NCBI RefSeq assembly: GCF_000011085.1
Contig: NC_006396.1
Span: 2,232,001-2,296,000 of the forward strand
Length of the DNA: 64,000 nt
Origin: Haloarcula marismortui ATCC 43049
Lineage (GTDB): Archaea > Halobacteriota > Halobacteria > Halobacteriales > Haloarculaceae
Direction of reading: 5' to 3'
Part shown: positions 15,856 to 25,093 of the stretch, one piece after another
How positions within the stretch are numbered: position 1 is the stretch's first letter
How the letters are laid out: each line of letters opens with the position of its first letter
The notes under the pieces: model-generated
The model's database searches: none
Seen by the model: only the letters and a program-made list of their open reading frames with translations
Told to the model about the DNA's origin: nothing
Program-made: the position numbers and the translations under genes

Positions 15856-17121
15856 TCAGCGAGACGGGTGCGTGGGCGCGTCGAATCCGCCACGGACCAG
15901 CGGCTTCGCGATGTGACGGCGGGCGACCGGCGGGACTTCGTACCATCCGCGTTCCAGTCCCCGCTCGATGGACTGCGCAGTCTTGCCGTCAGCACTGGTC
16001 CCGCAGTCCCGACACCGATAGCCCTGATTCCGGCCGGCGGATTTCATCGACCGGCCACAGTCCGGGCAGTCCGGCGTAACGGCTTCCGTCCGAACGAGGT
16101 CACGGACCGCGAACTTCTCCAGTTTGAGTGTGCCATCAGTCACTTCACCACAGGCAGTGATTCGGTCGCCGGCTTTGAGCGAGCGGACCCGATTGCGAAA
16201 GCCCTTTGTTGGCTCGAAGGCCGCACAGTCGAGGGTCGCGCCGTCGCCTTCGAGCGTGAGAAACACGTGTCCCCCCGCTCGAGTTTCAGAAGCCTCAACC
16301 ACGGTGCCGGTGACGCGGTAGGCGCTGTCGGCCGTGACCGCGTCGAGAGTCGCGTCCTGTAGATGTACGTCGGTTCCCTGATTCGTCACGAACGTCGCTC
16401 GGCGAGCGATGGGTTCGCTGTCGATTGCGTCGGCGACGGCGCGACAGGCGGTCGGGTCGTCGCCGCGAATCCCGTAGAGAATCGGACACGGCGTCCGCGG
16501 CACGCAGACCGGATAGCCCGATGCACGGTCCACAGTGTCCCACACCTCGGGATAGTACTCCTCAGCCGCCGCGCGGACGCTCTCGCTGTCGACCGCTCGC
16601 TCAGTGCCCCACCGGTCTCGCTCCCGGTAGGCGATATGTTCGTACGTCCAGTCCGATAGCGCGGCCCAGGCACCAACCGCCGCGAGCGCACCGACGAGTC
16701 CGCGGCCGTTGCCCCGCTGGCAGCGAGCGAACCCGACCACGTCAGCTAGCGTCGTCGCGGCCATCGGGTCCTGTATCGACCGGATGGTCTCGCGGGCGAA
16801 CGTTGCGACCTGCGGCGGGACATCTTCAGGGTCGCAGTCAGCGACGATAGCGCCGGGATTGGTCCGTGGGTCATCGGTTTCAGCCATGTCGAGCACGTCC
16901 TCGGCCAGTCCAAGCGCTGTATCGGCATCGAGGTCCGTATGCACCGCCAGCGCCGCGTTCCCGCGGGTCTTGTGTTCGACAGCGGGGTTCAGCCGGACGA
17001 GGAGCAGTCGCTCGACGGTCCCTCCGGCGTTCCGGATCGACTCGGCGAGCGTGGCGGCGGCGTAGGTCGTACACATTCCCCGTTCGCGCGAGTCCGTATC
17101 ATCGAGGCCGACGACAGTCAC
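15856..17121 (-). CDS. tiaS: tRNA(Ile2) 2-agmatinylcytidine synthetase TiaS
   Basis: Archaeal enzyme that attaches agmatine to C34 of tRNA-Ile(CAU) so that it reads AUA. The 421-residue chain starts with the nucleotide-binding GLDDTDS, has the TiaS-type central region (ARCQRGNGRGLVGAL), an OB-fold domain (about residues 270-340) and a C-terminal zinc ribbon CPDCGRSM...YRCRDCG. Length is normal. The GTG start at 17121 puts GLDDTDS right at the N-terminus, as in homologues; a TTG nine codons upstream behind aaagggg is an alternative. It is divergent from an HTH regulator gene. The 259 nt beyond its stop hold no gene apart from the palindrome described separately. Confidence 0.92.
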   Translation of the reverse strand: MTVVGLDDTDSRERGMCTTYAAATLAESIRNAGGTVERLLLVRLNPAVEHKTRGNAALAVHTDLDADTALGLAEDVLDMAETDDPRTNPGAIVADCDPEDVPPQVATFARETIRSIQDPMAATTLADVVGFARCQRGNGRGLVGALAAVGAWAALSDWTYEHIAYRERDRWGTERAVDSESVRAAAEEYYPEVWDTVDRASGYPVCVPRTPCPILYGIRGDDPTACRAVADAIDSEPIARRATFVTNQGTDVHLQDATLDAVTADSAYRVTGTVVEASETRAGGHVFLTLEGDGATLDCAAFEPTKGFRNRVRSLKAGDRITACGEVTDGTLKLEKFAVRDLVRTEAVTPDCPDCGRSMKSAGRNQGYRCRDCGTSADGKTAQSIERGLERGWYEVPPVARRHIAKPLVRGGFDAPTHPSR

Positions 17122-17200
17122 AGGCGCCTGTAGCCCCGAAACAGTCAAACCCCTTTCGTCACGTCCCAGTTTCGGGCCTGAAACCTCAACGAACGGCGCA

Positions 17201-17210
17201 ATACATATAA
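17201..17210 (+). promoter_or_regulatory. TATA-like box in the tiaS/HTH regulator divergent region
   Basis: atacatataa is the strongest TATA-like element in the 128-nt divergent spacer. It sits about 45 nt upstream of the regulator ATG, implying a short leader of roughly 15-20 nt on the plus strand. It could also serve the minus strand. Confidence 0.45.
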
Positions 17211-17249
17211 TGGGTGAGCGGGCTAGACTCAGTAGAGGTACAGAGTACT

Positions 17250-18218
17250 ATGTCACGGTCGGCGCTGGTGGAAAACGTCATGGCGATGCTCGAAGACGCT
17301 GGCTTCCTCGTCAGCGACCGCTGTGCGATTCGTCCGAAGAGTTTCGACATCGCTGCCCGTCGCGGTGAGGACGTGTTGCTCCTGAAGATACTGGGCAACA
17401 TCGACGCCTTCGATGCACAGACCGGGGGCGAGATGCGGCGACTGGGCACATATCTGAATGCCACCCCGATCGTGATCGGCCTCCGAACGCGCGACGAGGA
17501 ACTGAAACCCGGTGTCGTCTACTTCCGGCACGGCGTTCCCGTGCTGTCACCCGACACCGCGATGGACCTGTTCGTCGAGGAGGTCCCGCCACTCATCTAC
17601 GCCGCCCCGGGCGGACTCTACGTCAACATCGACTCCGAAATTCTCGCCGACGTGCGCGAGGACCGCGACTGGTCGCTGGGCCGCTTGGCGAAGGAACTGG
17701 GCGTCTCCCGGCGGACGGTCTCAAAATACGAGGACGGAATGGACGCCTCCGTCGAGGTAGCCGCCGAACTCGAAGACCTATTCGACGCGCCGCTGACCTC
17801 GCCAGTGAGCGTCCTTGACGGCGCTGAAGAAGTTCGGGACGACGAGCCGACACCAGACGACCCCGATGTCGCACCGGAGGACGAGCCGATTGTGACGGTG
17901 TTCACCCGCATCGGCTTCGAGGTCCACCCGACGGACCGCGCGCCGTTCAAGAGCGTCAACGAGAGCGACGACGAGCACGGGCAGGTCCTTGCCGGCCACT
18001 CGGCGTTTACCGAAACGGCCGAGAAACGGGCCCGAATCATGTCCTCTGTCGGTGAAGTGACCCGGACCCGGTCGGTGTACGTCGTCGACGAGCTCCGACG
18101 GGAGTCCGTCGAGGGGACCGCGCTCATCGAAAAGGAAGAGATGGAGAACATCGAGGACGCCATCGACCTGCGCGACCTCATTATGGAGCGCGGCGAGGAC
18201 CGCGAGGAAGTCGCCTGA
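17250..18218 (+). CDS. HTH-type transcriptional regulator (archaeal Xre-like)
   Basis: A 322-residue regulator of a conserved archaeal family. An N-terminal restriction-endonuclease-like domain (about 1-120, with [20 protein letters not shown]) is followed by an Xre-type helix-turn-helix, [23 protein letters not shown] (about 147-169, continuous in the protein). A C-terminal domain (about 210-322) with [17 protein letters not shown] and a hydrophobic, redox- or ligand-like core completes it. Target genes are unknown. TATA-like atacatataa (17201-17210) lies about 45 nt before the ATG, in the region shared with tiaS, so control of its neighbour or itself is possible. Confidence 0.85.
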   Translation: MSRSALVENVMAMLEDAGFLVSDRCAIRPKSFDIAARRGEDVLLLKILGNIDAFDAQTGGEMRRLGTYLNATPIVIGLRTRDEELKPGVVYFRHGVPVLSPDTAMDLFVEEVPPLIYAAPGGLYVNIDSEILADVREDRDWSLGRLAKELGVSRRTVSKYEDGMDASVEVAAELEDLFDAPLTSPVSVLDGAEEVRDDEPTPDDPDVAPEDEPIVTVFTRIGFEVHPTDRAPFKSVNESDDEHGQVLAGHSAFTETAEKRARIMSSVGEVTRTRSVYVVDELRRESVEGTALIEKEEMENIEDAIDLRDLIMERGEDREEVA

Positions 18219-18276
18219 GCGGTCGCTTACCGTCGTTGCTGCCAAGTAAAAACGAGAACCACCGCAAGCGCCGGGT

Positions 18277-18525
18277 CTACTGTCCGTACGTCTTTTCGAG
18301 ATATTCGACGATGTCGTCGGATTCAGGCATCCCGTCGACGCCGTTGTCCTCGTCAATGAGTACCGGAACACCGGTCTGGCCAGAGACCTCCTTCACTTCG
18401 GTCCGCTCGCCGTGGGGCCGTGGGACCATGTGGGATTCGTAGTCGAGCCCGAGTTCGTCGAGTTTCTTCGTTACCTTCGCGCAGTACGGACAGCCTTCGA
18501 GTTCGTAGAGTTCGAGATTGGCCAT
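18277..18525 (-). CDS. Glutaredoxin-like protein
   Basis: An 82-residue thioredoxin-fold protein with redox motif C12-P-Y-C15, the cis-Pro stretch TGVPVLID and a C-terminal DDIVEYLEKTYG helix. It would reduce disulphides or mixed disulphides in the cytoplasm; haloarchaea use gamma-glutamylcysteine rather than glutathione, so that thiol is the likely partner (inference). ATG at 18525 fits the family N-terminus exactly. It is followed on the opposite side by the HTH regulator (convergent) and preceded by pyrE, which runs in the same direction. Confidence 0.87.
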   Translation of the reverse strand: MANLELYELEGCPYCAKVTKKLDELGLDYESHMVPRPHGERTEVKEVSGQTGVPVLIDEDNGVDGMPESDDIVEYLEKTYGQ

Positions 18526-18610
18526 TGCACCCACGTGTAGGCGAGCCAGCGTCAAGAACACATCGGTGGTGTGTCCCGGCTGTGCAGGGGCGAAAGCGTT
18601 CCGGCCAGCG

Positions 18611-19162
18611 CTACACGTCGATGTCGTCGGGCGCGTCGGCAAGCAGGTCAGAGGCGGTCACGAGCGAGGAGAGTTCGAGGTCGTGGTCGGCGAGGTTCTC
18701 GCTGGCTCCTTCCTCGCGGTCGACGACGACGAGCACGCGGTTGACGACAGCACCGGCCTCGCGGAGCGCCTCGGCGGCATCGACCGCGCTCTGGCCGGTC
18801 GTGGCGATGTCTTCGAGGATGATGACCTCCTCGCCGTCGGTCAGGTCGCCCTCGATTCGGTTGCCCGTCCCGTACTCCTTGGCCTGCTTGCGGGCGATGA
18901 CGTATGGAATGTCGGTTTCGACACTGGTGACCGCGACCAGCGGGACCGCGCCGAGGGCGACGCCGGCGAGCGTGGCGTCCATGTCCCACTCGGCGATACG
19001 CTCGGCGAAGGCCCCGGCGATGAGGTCCAGACAGTCGGGATTTGTCTCGAAGACGTACTTGTCGACGTAGTAGTTCGACGTGCCGCCGTGGGAGAGCTCG
19101 AACTCTCCGAATTTGACGGCGTCAGCGTCTCGCAGCGCCGCGATGAGTTCGTCGTTTGCCAT
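18611..19162 (-). CDS. pyrE: Orotate phosphoribosyltransferase
   Basis: Transfers ribose-5-phosphate from PRPP to orotate to give OMP in pyrimidine synthesis. The 183-residue chain carries the PRPP-binding signature [14 protein letters not shown] and an N-terminal [14 protein letters not shown] segment for orotate binding. Length is within the family range. It lies 85 nt upstream of the glutaredoxin gene on the same strand and is divergent from a phosphohexomutase gene, with no other pyr gene nearby. Confidence 0.94.
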   Translation of the reverse strand: MANDELIAALRDADAVKFGEFELSHGGTSNYYVDKYVFETNPDCLDLIAGAFAERIAEWDMDATLAGVALGAVPLVAVTSVETDIPYVIARKQAKEYGTGNRIEGDLTDGEEVIILEDIATTGQSAVDAAEALREAGAVVNRVLVVVDREEGASENLADHDLELSSLVTASDLLADAPDDIDV

Positions 19163-19248
19163 ACGCTCACTGAACGGTCACGGGGCTAATGACTGTTGGA
19201 TTCAGACAGCGACATTCCTAAGCCCTTCCGCCTCAGACACTCGCTCGA

Positions 19249-20628
19249 ATGCAAGTGTTCGGGTCGAGCGGCGTCCGAGGTGTCGCGGGCGATGAGCTGA
19301 CACCGCGGTACGTCCTTCGGGTTGCACAGGCCGCCGGGGACGTCTGGCGTGACGACCACGACCGCGTGGCGATCGCCCGGGACACGCGGACGACCGGGCG
19401 GACGTTCATCAACGCCGCGACAAGCGGGCTGACGGCCGTCGGGTTCGATGTCGACCGCCTCGGCGTCGTGCCGACGCCGGGACTGCAGGCCTACTGCGAG
19501 CGTGAGGCGGTCCCGGGCGTAATGATTACTGCGAGCCACAATCCGGCCGCGTACAACGGCGTGAAGCTCATCGGCGCCGACGGGGTTGAACTGACACGGA
19601 GCACGCTCGACCGCGTCGAGCAGTCGCTCCGGGACGACACTCCAAACTACGCAGACTGGGAGACAGTTGGGTCGGACACCGCCATCGAGAGCGCCCGCCG
19701 CCGATACCGCGAGCAGGTGCTTGCTGCCGTCGACCGCGACCGAATCGCCGACGCCGACCTCACTATCGTCGTCGACTCCGGCCACGGAGCTGGCTCTCTT
19801 ACAAGCCCCGACCTGTTCCGCGAACTCGGCTGTGAAGTCCACACCGTCAACACCCAGCCCGACGGCCACTTCCCCGGCCGTGACCCCGAACCCGTCGCCG
19901 AGAACCTCGAAGACCTGCGGGCGTTCGTCCGCGCGACCGACGCCGACCTCGGTTTTGCCCACGACGGCGACGCCGACCGCGGGATGTTCGTCGACGAGAC
20001 CGGAACACACATCGAAGGTGACGCCGCGCTGGCCGCGCTCGCGGCGGCGAAAATCGAGTCCGGCGACGGCGTCGTCTCGGCGGTCAACGCCTCTCAGCGC
20101 CTGGTCGACGTGGTCGAGGACGCCGGCGCGACCCTCTCACTGACTCCTATCGGCTCGACGTACATCGTCAGTCGCATCCGCAAACTGCAAAACGAGGGGA
20201 CCCACGTCGCGATTGCCGGCGAAGGCAACGGCGGCATTCTCTTTCCCGACTACCGCATCGCCAGAGACGGCGCGTTCACCGCCGCGAAGTTCCTCGAACT
20301 CGTCGCTGACCGGCCTGCAAGCGAGGTCGCCGCGGACTACGACGACTACTACAACGTCCGTCGGAACCTCGAATACGAGACCGAGGAAGAGCGCGAATCA
20401 ATGCTCGAAGGTATCGAGGCCCATGCGAACGAGGCGACGGCCGACCTCGATACGACAGACGGCTACCGCCTCGACTACGGCGACGGCTGGGTACTTGCTC
20501 GACCGTCTGGCACGGAGCCCGTCGTCCGGGTCTACGCCGAAGCGCGCACACTTGACCGCGCCGAGGAACTCGCCGAAACGATGGTCAGCCGCGCGACCCA
20601 GCAAACGAATACTTACAGCGGCGAATAG
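19249..20628 (+). CDS. glmM: Phosphoglucosamine mutase / phosphomannomutase family
   Basis: An alpha-D-phosphohexomutase of 459 residues interconverting 6-phospho and 1-phospho sugars. The phosphoserine loop is TASHNPAAYNGVK, the Mg loop DGDADRG, the sugar-specificity loop GEGNGG, and the phosphate-binding loop RPSGTEPVVRVYAEA. The GEGNGG loop and the N-terminus MQVFGSSGVRG are like archaeal GlmM-type enzymes, which feed UDP-GlcNAc synthesis; phosphomannomutase activity cannot be excluded. It overlaps the convergent downstream gene by 16 bp. Two further paralogues lie at 57085 and 61449. Confidence 0.88.
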   Translation: MQVFGSSGVRGVAGDELTPRYVLRVAQAAGDVWRDDHDRVAIARDTRTTGRTFINAATSGLTAVGFDVDRLGVVPTPGLQAYCEREAVPGVMITASHNPAAYNGVKLIGADGVELTRSTLDRVEQSLRDDTPNYADWETVGSDTAIESARRRYREQVLAAVDRDRIADADLTIVVDSGHGAGSLTSPDLFRELGCEVHTVNTQPDGHFPGRDPEPVAENLEDLRAFVRATDADLGFAHDGDADRGMFVDETGTHIEGDAALAALAAAKIESGDGVVSAVNASQRLVDVVEDAGATLSLTPIGSTYIVSRIRKLQNEGTHVAIAGEGNGGILFPDYRIARDGAFTAAKFLELVADRPASEVAADYDDYYNVRRNLEYETEEERESMLEGIEAHANEATADLDTTDGYRLDYGDGWVLARPSGTEPVVRVYAEARTLDRAEELAETMVSRATQQTNTYSGE

Positions 20629-21764
20629 GTGTCCAGCGCGTCGTCGATAGCCGCTCTGGCCTCGCGGGCAACTGACAGTTCTTGTTCGACAGCACCGCTT
20701 GCCAGCCGTTCGCGCTCAGCTTCTGTGAGTTCCGAGCGAGCGAGAGCGCTCTCCCGGAGCCGCTCGTAGTCGTCTCGCTCCGCGAGTCCACGCACCTCCC
20801 GGAGCGCCGCGACGACCGACTCATCCGCGAAGCGGGCAACAACCGAGCGGTACGCTCGGCAGAGCCATGGCAGAGCGGTCGCCGATGGCGGCGGCCAGTC
20901 GACCCGCACCGGCTCGGCGTCAAGCCGCCGGAGATACGTCTGCCGGGTGGCGACAGCACTGCGGAGCGCTGCGGCGTCGTCGACGTAGTGGTCCAGTTTC
21001 GAGGCGGAGTAGTCGGCGTACTCCAGCAGTTTCGGAATCGGTTCGGTCCCGGCGTCGTGCTCGCGAACGTACGTCAGCAGTTCCGCGGGTGGGGACCGGA
21101 ACTCGACCAGCGGGTACGCGTCCGCTCGCTCGATAACCGCCAGCGCGTCTCTAGCGGGCGTGTTGCGCCGAAAATCGGTGAATGCCTCGGTAACGGCGTC
21201 GTTGTAGCGCTCGATTGGCTCACGAAGGTGCTCGACCGGCGCGTCAAGGTCGGCATCGCCGAGCCGCTGGAGGCGTTCCAGCTCGTCGATACGGTCGCTC
21301 AGTTCGTCGCGTCGACGGCCGGCGTCCGTTCGGGCTTTTTTGTACTGCTCGCGTGCGTCGTCAAGTTCGTCAAGTCGCCCGACGAGGTCGCCGATGGGAG
21401 ACAGCATCTCTCGGGCCTGCTCGAAGTCGCTTTCGGTGAGCCGCCGCTGCTGGAGGAAGTCGTCGATTTCTTCGAAGGTATCCCGTTCGGGCAGGTCTTC
21501 GGAGAGGTCGTCAGTCAGCGTCCCGACCCGGCCCTGAAACTCCATGAACGCCTCGAAGTCGCCACCGCCGGTTGCCCGGCCGTCGTAGCTTTCGAGCAGG
21601 TTCCACAGTTCGCGGTAGATGTCACGGCAGTCACGGAGCGCGTCTGCGCCAACCGAATCAACGCGTTCGTGTGCCCGGGCGTACGCGTCGGCGGCCTGTT
21701 CGAGGCGTTCCACGGCGCCGGGGGGTCCCGCACCGCTTTCGATCTCAGTATCGGATCGCGCCAT
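20613..21764 (-). CDS. Conserved haloarchaeal coiled-coil protein of unknown function
   Basis: A 383-residue, highly charged, largely helical protein with no transmembrane segment or signal peptide. Long coiled-coil stretches are visible (residues about 15-60 and 130-175, for example REQYKKARTDAGRRRDELSDR), followed by a domain with RNTPARDALAVIERA and EFRSPPAELLTYVREH. I do not recognise an enzyme motif. Its ATG overlaps the hisI stop codon (TGATG), so the two are translationally coupled. It may be structural or chromosome-associated, but this is speculation. Confidence 0.75.
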   Translation of the reverse strand: MARSDTEIESGAGPPGAVERLEQAADAYARAHERVDSVGADALRDCRDIYRELWNLLESYDGRATGGGDFEAFMEFQGRVGTLTDDLSEDLPERDTFEEIDDFLQQRRLTESDFEQAREMLSPIGDLVGRLDELDDAREQYKKARTDAGRRRDELSDRIDELERLQRLGDADLDAPVEHLREPIERYNDAVTEAFTDFRRNTPARDALAVIERADAYPLVEFRSPPAELLTYVREHDAGTEPIPKLLEYADYSASKLDHYVDDAAALRSAVATRQTYLRRLDAEPVRVDWPPPSATALPWLCRAYRSVVARFADESVVAALREVRGLAERDDYERLRESALARSELTEAERERLASGAVEQELSVAREARAAIDDALDTYSPL

Positions 21765-22126
21765 CAGTACACGTCGTCGGGGTCGAACACTTGCTCACCG
21801 ACCGTCTCGCCGTCGACAGTCCGGTGGAAGCAGGACTCGTAACCGGTGTGGCAGGCCCCGCCGGTCTGGTCGACAATGTACAGCAGCGCGTCCCCGTCGC
21901 AGTCGACCCGCACCTCTTTGACGGCCTGCGTGTGGCCGCTCGTCCCGCCCTTGTGCCAGAGTTCGTCCCGGCTCCGCGAGTAGTAGTGGGCCTCCCCCGT
22001 CTCGCGGGTCTTCCGGAGCGCTTCCTCGGTGACGTAGGCAAGCATGAGCACGTCACCGGAGTCTGCGTCCTGCGCGACTGCCGGGATGTACTCCTGCTCG
22101 TCGAACGCGAGGTCGACGTCGGTCAT
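21764..22126 (-). CDS. hisI: Phosphoribosyl-AMP cyclohydrolase
   Basis: Opens the adenine ring of PR-AMP in histidine biosynthesis. The 120-residue single-domain form lacks the HisE part found in bacterial fusions. Visible are [32 protein letters not shown], and the metal-binding stretch [20 protein letters not shown] with its two Cys. A TATA-like cctattttgc near 22150 lies about 25 nt before the ATG, supporting MTDVDLAFD. It is the first gene of a coupled pair with the coiled-coil protein. Confidence 0.95.
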   Translation of the reverse strand: MTDVDLAFDEQEYIPAVAQDADSGDVLMLAYVTEEALRKTRETGEAHYYSRSRDELWHKGGTSGHTQAVKEVRVDCDGDALLYIVDQTGGACHTGYESCFHRTVDGETVGEQVFDPDDVY

Positions 22127-22173
22127 ACTCGGGCCGAGGTGTGTCCGCAAAATAGGTCTTCTGCTGTCAGCGG

Positions 22174-23199
22174 TCAGGCCAGCCCGACTGCCTGCAACAG
22201 CGAGAACAGCACGTCGCCGTAGGTGAGTGAAACGACCAGCCCCGCGAACATCGGGACGAGGAACGGAATCCCGGGCGAAATCCACACCTCGTCCTGTTCG
22301 ACCAGCACGTCCAGCCCATCACGGAGCTGCTGGGGTGACGTGCCGTAGGCCGAGTGGTCGATATCGTCAAGGAACCGCTCGGCACCCCATGGGTCGTCGA
22401 TTTGGTCGGGGTGGTCCATCCCATCGGCCCCGATGTCGTTCGCTGACGGTTCGGCCACATCGCCGGACGCCGAGTCGCCGCCATCGGTCGCCAGAGACCC
22501 GTCACCGGGGTCGTTCGGGACTGCCGGAAGGGAGGTCGGAAGCCGACGCTGCGCTGGGTCGGCACGGATATCAGCGAGCGAGCAGCCGCGCCACTGGAGG
22601 TACATCCGGAGCGCGTCGAGGTCGAGGCCGCCACGGTCGAACCCGTCGGGCGATTCGAGCAGTCGGCCGTACTCTTCGGTGACATCGGGGACGGCGACGG
22701 GCCGCCCGATGAACATCGCCAGCGAAAATCGCCCCCGGGCGAGGTTTCCGGCGGCGACAGCCAGCGGGTAGACGACGCCGGCAAGCACGGTGTTCGAAAG
22801 TACCGTCAGCGAAAAGACGCCGATAGCAGTCTGCTGAAGCGGGAGCGCGACGCTTGGCATGGGCAGGTAGTACACCGGATAGATGGGAAAGAGGACGGCG
22901 ATGAGCATGAACGCCTTCGCATCGGCCCCGCCGAAGCCGCCGATGAGCCAGAAGCCGTACGACAGCGGAATAACGAAGCCGAGACTGATTGCAACCCTGA
23001 TAAGAAACAGCCGCTGGCCGACCGCTGTCGGGCCGGTCCAGACGGTGTAGGCGTCCCACAGCAGGAGGACGACCGCCAGCGCGGCAAGTGGGGTCCAGGT
23101 CCGGTTGGGCACCCGGCGAGTTTTCACGTCGCGGTAGGCCGCCCACCCAAACACCGGGACGGCGACCAGTCGAAGCAGGTCCGGTATCGACCCGAGCAC
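22174..23199 (-). CDS. pibD: Prepilin/prearchaellin peptidase (A24 family)
   Basis: A membrane aspartic protease that removes class III signal peptides from archaellins and pilins. Both catalytic Asp motifs are visible: [11 protein letters not shown] (about residue 23) and GGFGGADAK (about residue 93). Roughly six to seven helices surround them. The 341-residue chain has an unusually large hydrophilic insertion (about residues 165-305) that is acidic and disordered-looking ([20 protein letters not shown]), before the last helix. It has 47 nt separating it from hisI downstream on the same strand. No pilin operon is adjacent. Confidence 0.87.
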
Positions 23200-23301
23200 G
23201 GCTATACGCAGTACAGGGGTGCCCCTAATGGTTCCGATACGACGGTTCTCCTGAGCAGTTGCTACCGGGAGAAGAAAGCGTAGTGCGCTACAGGAGCCGC
23301 G

Positions 23302-23691
23302 TTAGATGACGCGGTTCTGCAGGTAGTCGAGATGCTTGGCGTTGTAGACGATCTTGACCTCATCGGCGTCCGGGCTGCCGATACAGGTCAGGCGAACGTT
23401 CTTGTCTTCGACTTCCTCGTCGCTGAGGATCTGCTGCATGTCCATGTCGATGTCGCCTTCGAGAACGATGGCGGCACAGTTCGCACAGGCACCGGCGCGG
23501 CACGAGAAGGGCCAGTCGTAGCCCTGTGCCTCGGCGGCTTCCAGGATGTACTCGCCTTCGTTCACCTCGAGGGACCCGTAGTCCTCGTCGTCGAGGTCCA
23601 TATCCGACGCCTCTCCGAAGACGTCGTCGTCGTACATGTCCCAGCCGTTATCGTCCACTACTTCGTAGTTAAGGTACTCTACCGTGGGCAT
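23302..23691 (-). CDS. fdx: Halophilic [2Fe-2S] ferredoxin
   Basis: A plant-type electron carrier of 129 residues with cluster ligands C64, C69, C72 and C103 (CRAGACANC, then LTC). The N-terminal insertion [20 protein letters not shown] is the very acidic domain known from Haloarcula and Halobacterium ferredoxins, which helps keep the protein hydrated at high salt. As I recall, the sequence equals that of the Haloarcula marismortui protein solved by crystallography. In halophiles it accepts electrons from 2-oxoacid:ferredoxin oxidoreductases. A caggtg just before the ATG may be a ribosome-binding site, and a TATA-like cctaaaac lies about 45 nt upstream. Confidence 0.96.
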
Positions 23692-23815
23692 CACCTGATT
23701 GTTTGAACCCCGCCCTGTTAGACTTTGCCCTTCCGTTTTAGGCCGTGCAAAATAATGAGGGACGGCGCGGGGATTCATCGAGAATTTACGACGGCTGTTC
23801 GGGGCCGATTACCCC

Positions 23816-25024
23816 TCAGGCGATGGGCAAAAAGCGGAACACCAGATACGCCGCGAGCGTCGCAATCGAGGGGACGACGTTCTGGAGGAATATCACTCTG
23901 GCAGTCGTGCCGGGCTCGAACAGGTCCGACGCCGACGGGATGTCCTCGCGCGATTCCTCGCCGATGGGCTCGGTCTCTGCCGGCTTCGGCGTCCCTTTCT
24001 TGCCGCCGACAGTCGGCGCATCCGCGGCGTCCGCGTCGGTGGTCAGCGCACCGACAGACGCGACGGGTGCCTCGCCCTGCACAGTGTCAGAGAGGCTCGT
24101 CGTTCGCGTCGCACGGCCCCACCCGAGCCCGACGATGCTCATCGTGGCGATGATGACGAAGCTCGCTGGGATACCCAGCGCGGAGAGGAAGGTGACGATG
24201 GTCGATGCGACTGCCGCGACGACGATGGCAGCGACCAGCGGGAGGTCGGTCAGGTCGTTGCCGACCGTGTCCATCGTCCGGCGAGCGATGGTGAACGCAC
24301 CGAGGCCGATAGCGCCGCCGCCGAGCAGAATAGCCGGGTACAACTCCAGTGAGCCGTTGCCGACGAGGGGCGCAACAGCGTTGGCGACGTTCGACGCCCC
24401 CGCCGAGAAGCCCATGTAACAGCCGATACCGATGACGACGACGGTCCCGACGAACTCACGTTGTGTCGTATTCTCGCCGAGCCCCGGCCGCGGAATCGAA
24501 CCGGACCGATCGAAATCCAGCAGCGCTCCTTCGCTCTGTGAGACGGCGAACCACTCGACGAGTGTCGGGTAGAAGTACCGCCCGATGACGCCGCTGACCC
24601 AGAAGGCGATAATCGGCGAGACAAGCCACCACGAGACGATTTCGAGCATCAGGGCGGCGTTCAATGTCCCGCGGGCGAGGCCTAGCCCGGCGATAGCGCC
24701 AACGGCCGTCATCGATGTCGACGCCGGAACCCCGACCACGTTCGAGAGGAACAGCGCGACGCCGATGAAAAACAGGACAACGATGCTGATCAGCGGCGAG
24801 AACTGCGTGGCGACGAGGTCACTGCCAAGGCTCTCGACGACGGCCGGCCCGACGATGAGGCCGCCAGCCATCGCGAATATCGTCATCAGGGCTGCCGCCG
24901 AAAGCTTCGAAAGCGTGTTCGACCCGACCGCGGGCCCGAACGCGACACCCGTGGACGACCCCCCGATATTGAAGCCGACGAAGATAGCTACCAGAACACC
25001 GAGGGCAAAGAGAACTTCGACCAT
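23816..25024 (-). CDS. Inorganic phosphate transporter (PiT family)
   Basis: A 402-residue membrane permease of the PiT family, importing phosphate with H+ or Na+. The two inverted signature repeats are visible: GFNIGGSSTGVAFGPAVGS near the N-terminus and GFSAGASNVANAVAPLVG in the second half. About ten to eleven helices are evident, with a cytoplasmic loop (about residues 310-370) rich in acidic residues and Thr. A TATA-like cgttttaac near 25049 lies 25 nt before the ATG. It is followed upstream on the same strand by the heptad-repeat membrane protein, 69 nt away. Confidence 0.92.
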   Translation of the reverse strand: MVEVLFALGVLVAIFVGFNIGGSSTGVAFGPAVGSNTLSKLSAAALMTIFAMAGGLIVGPAVVESLGSDLVATQFSPLISIVVLFFIGVALFLSNVVGVPASTSMTAVGAIAGLGLARGTLNAALMLEIVSWWLVSPIIAFWVSGVIGRYFYPTLVEWFAVSQSEGALLDFDRSGSIPRPGLGENTTQREFVGTVVVIGIGCYMGFSAGASNVANAVAPLVGNGSLELYPAILLGGGAIGLGAFTIARRTMDTVGNDLTDLPLVAAIVVAAVASTIVTFLSALGIPASFVIIATMSIVGLGWGRATRTTSLSDTVQGEAPVASVGALTTDADAADAPTVGGKKGTPKPAETEPIGEESREDIPSASDLFEPGTTARVIFLQNVVPSIATLAAYLVFRFLPIA

Positions 25025-25093
25025 ACAGGTGCCAGTCCCTCACTGGGTTAAAACGTACCGAACAGGTACTCGGACGAGCGGCGACGGCAGCCG

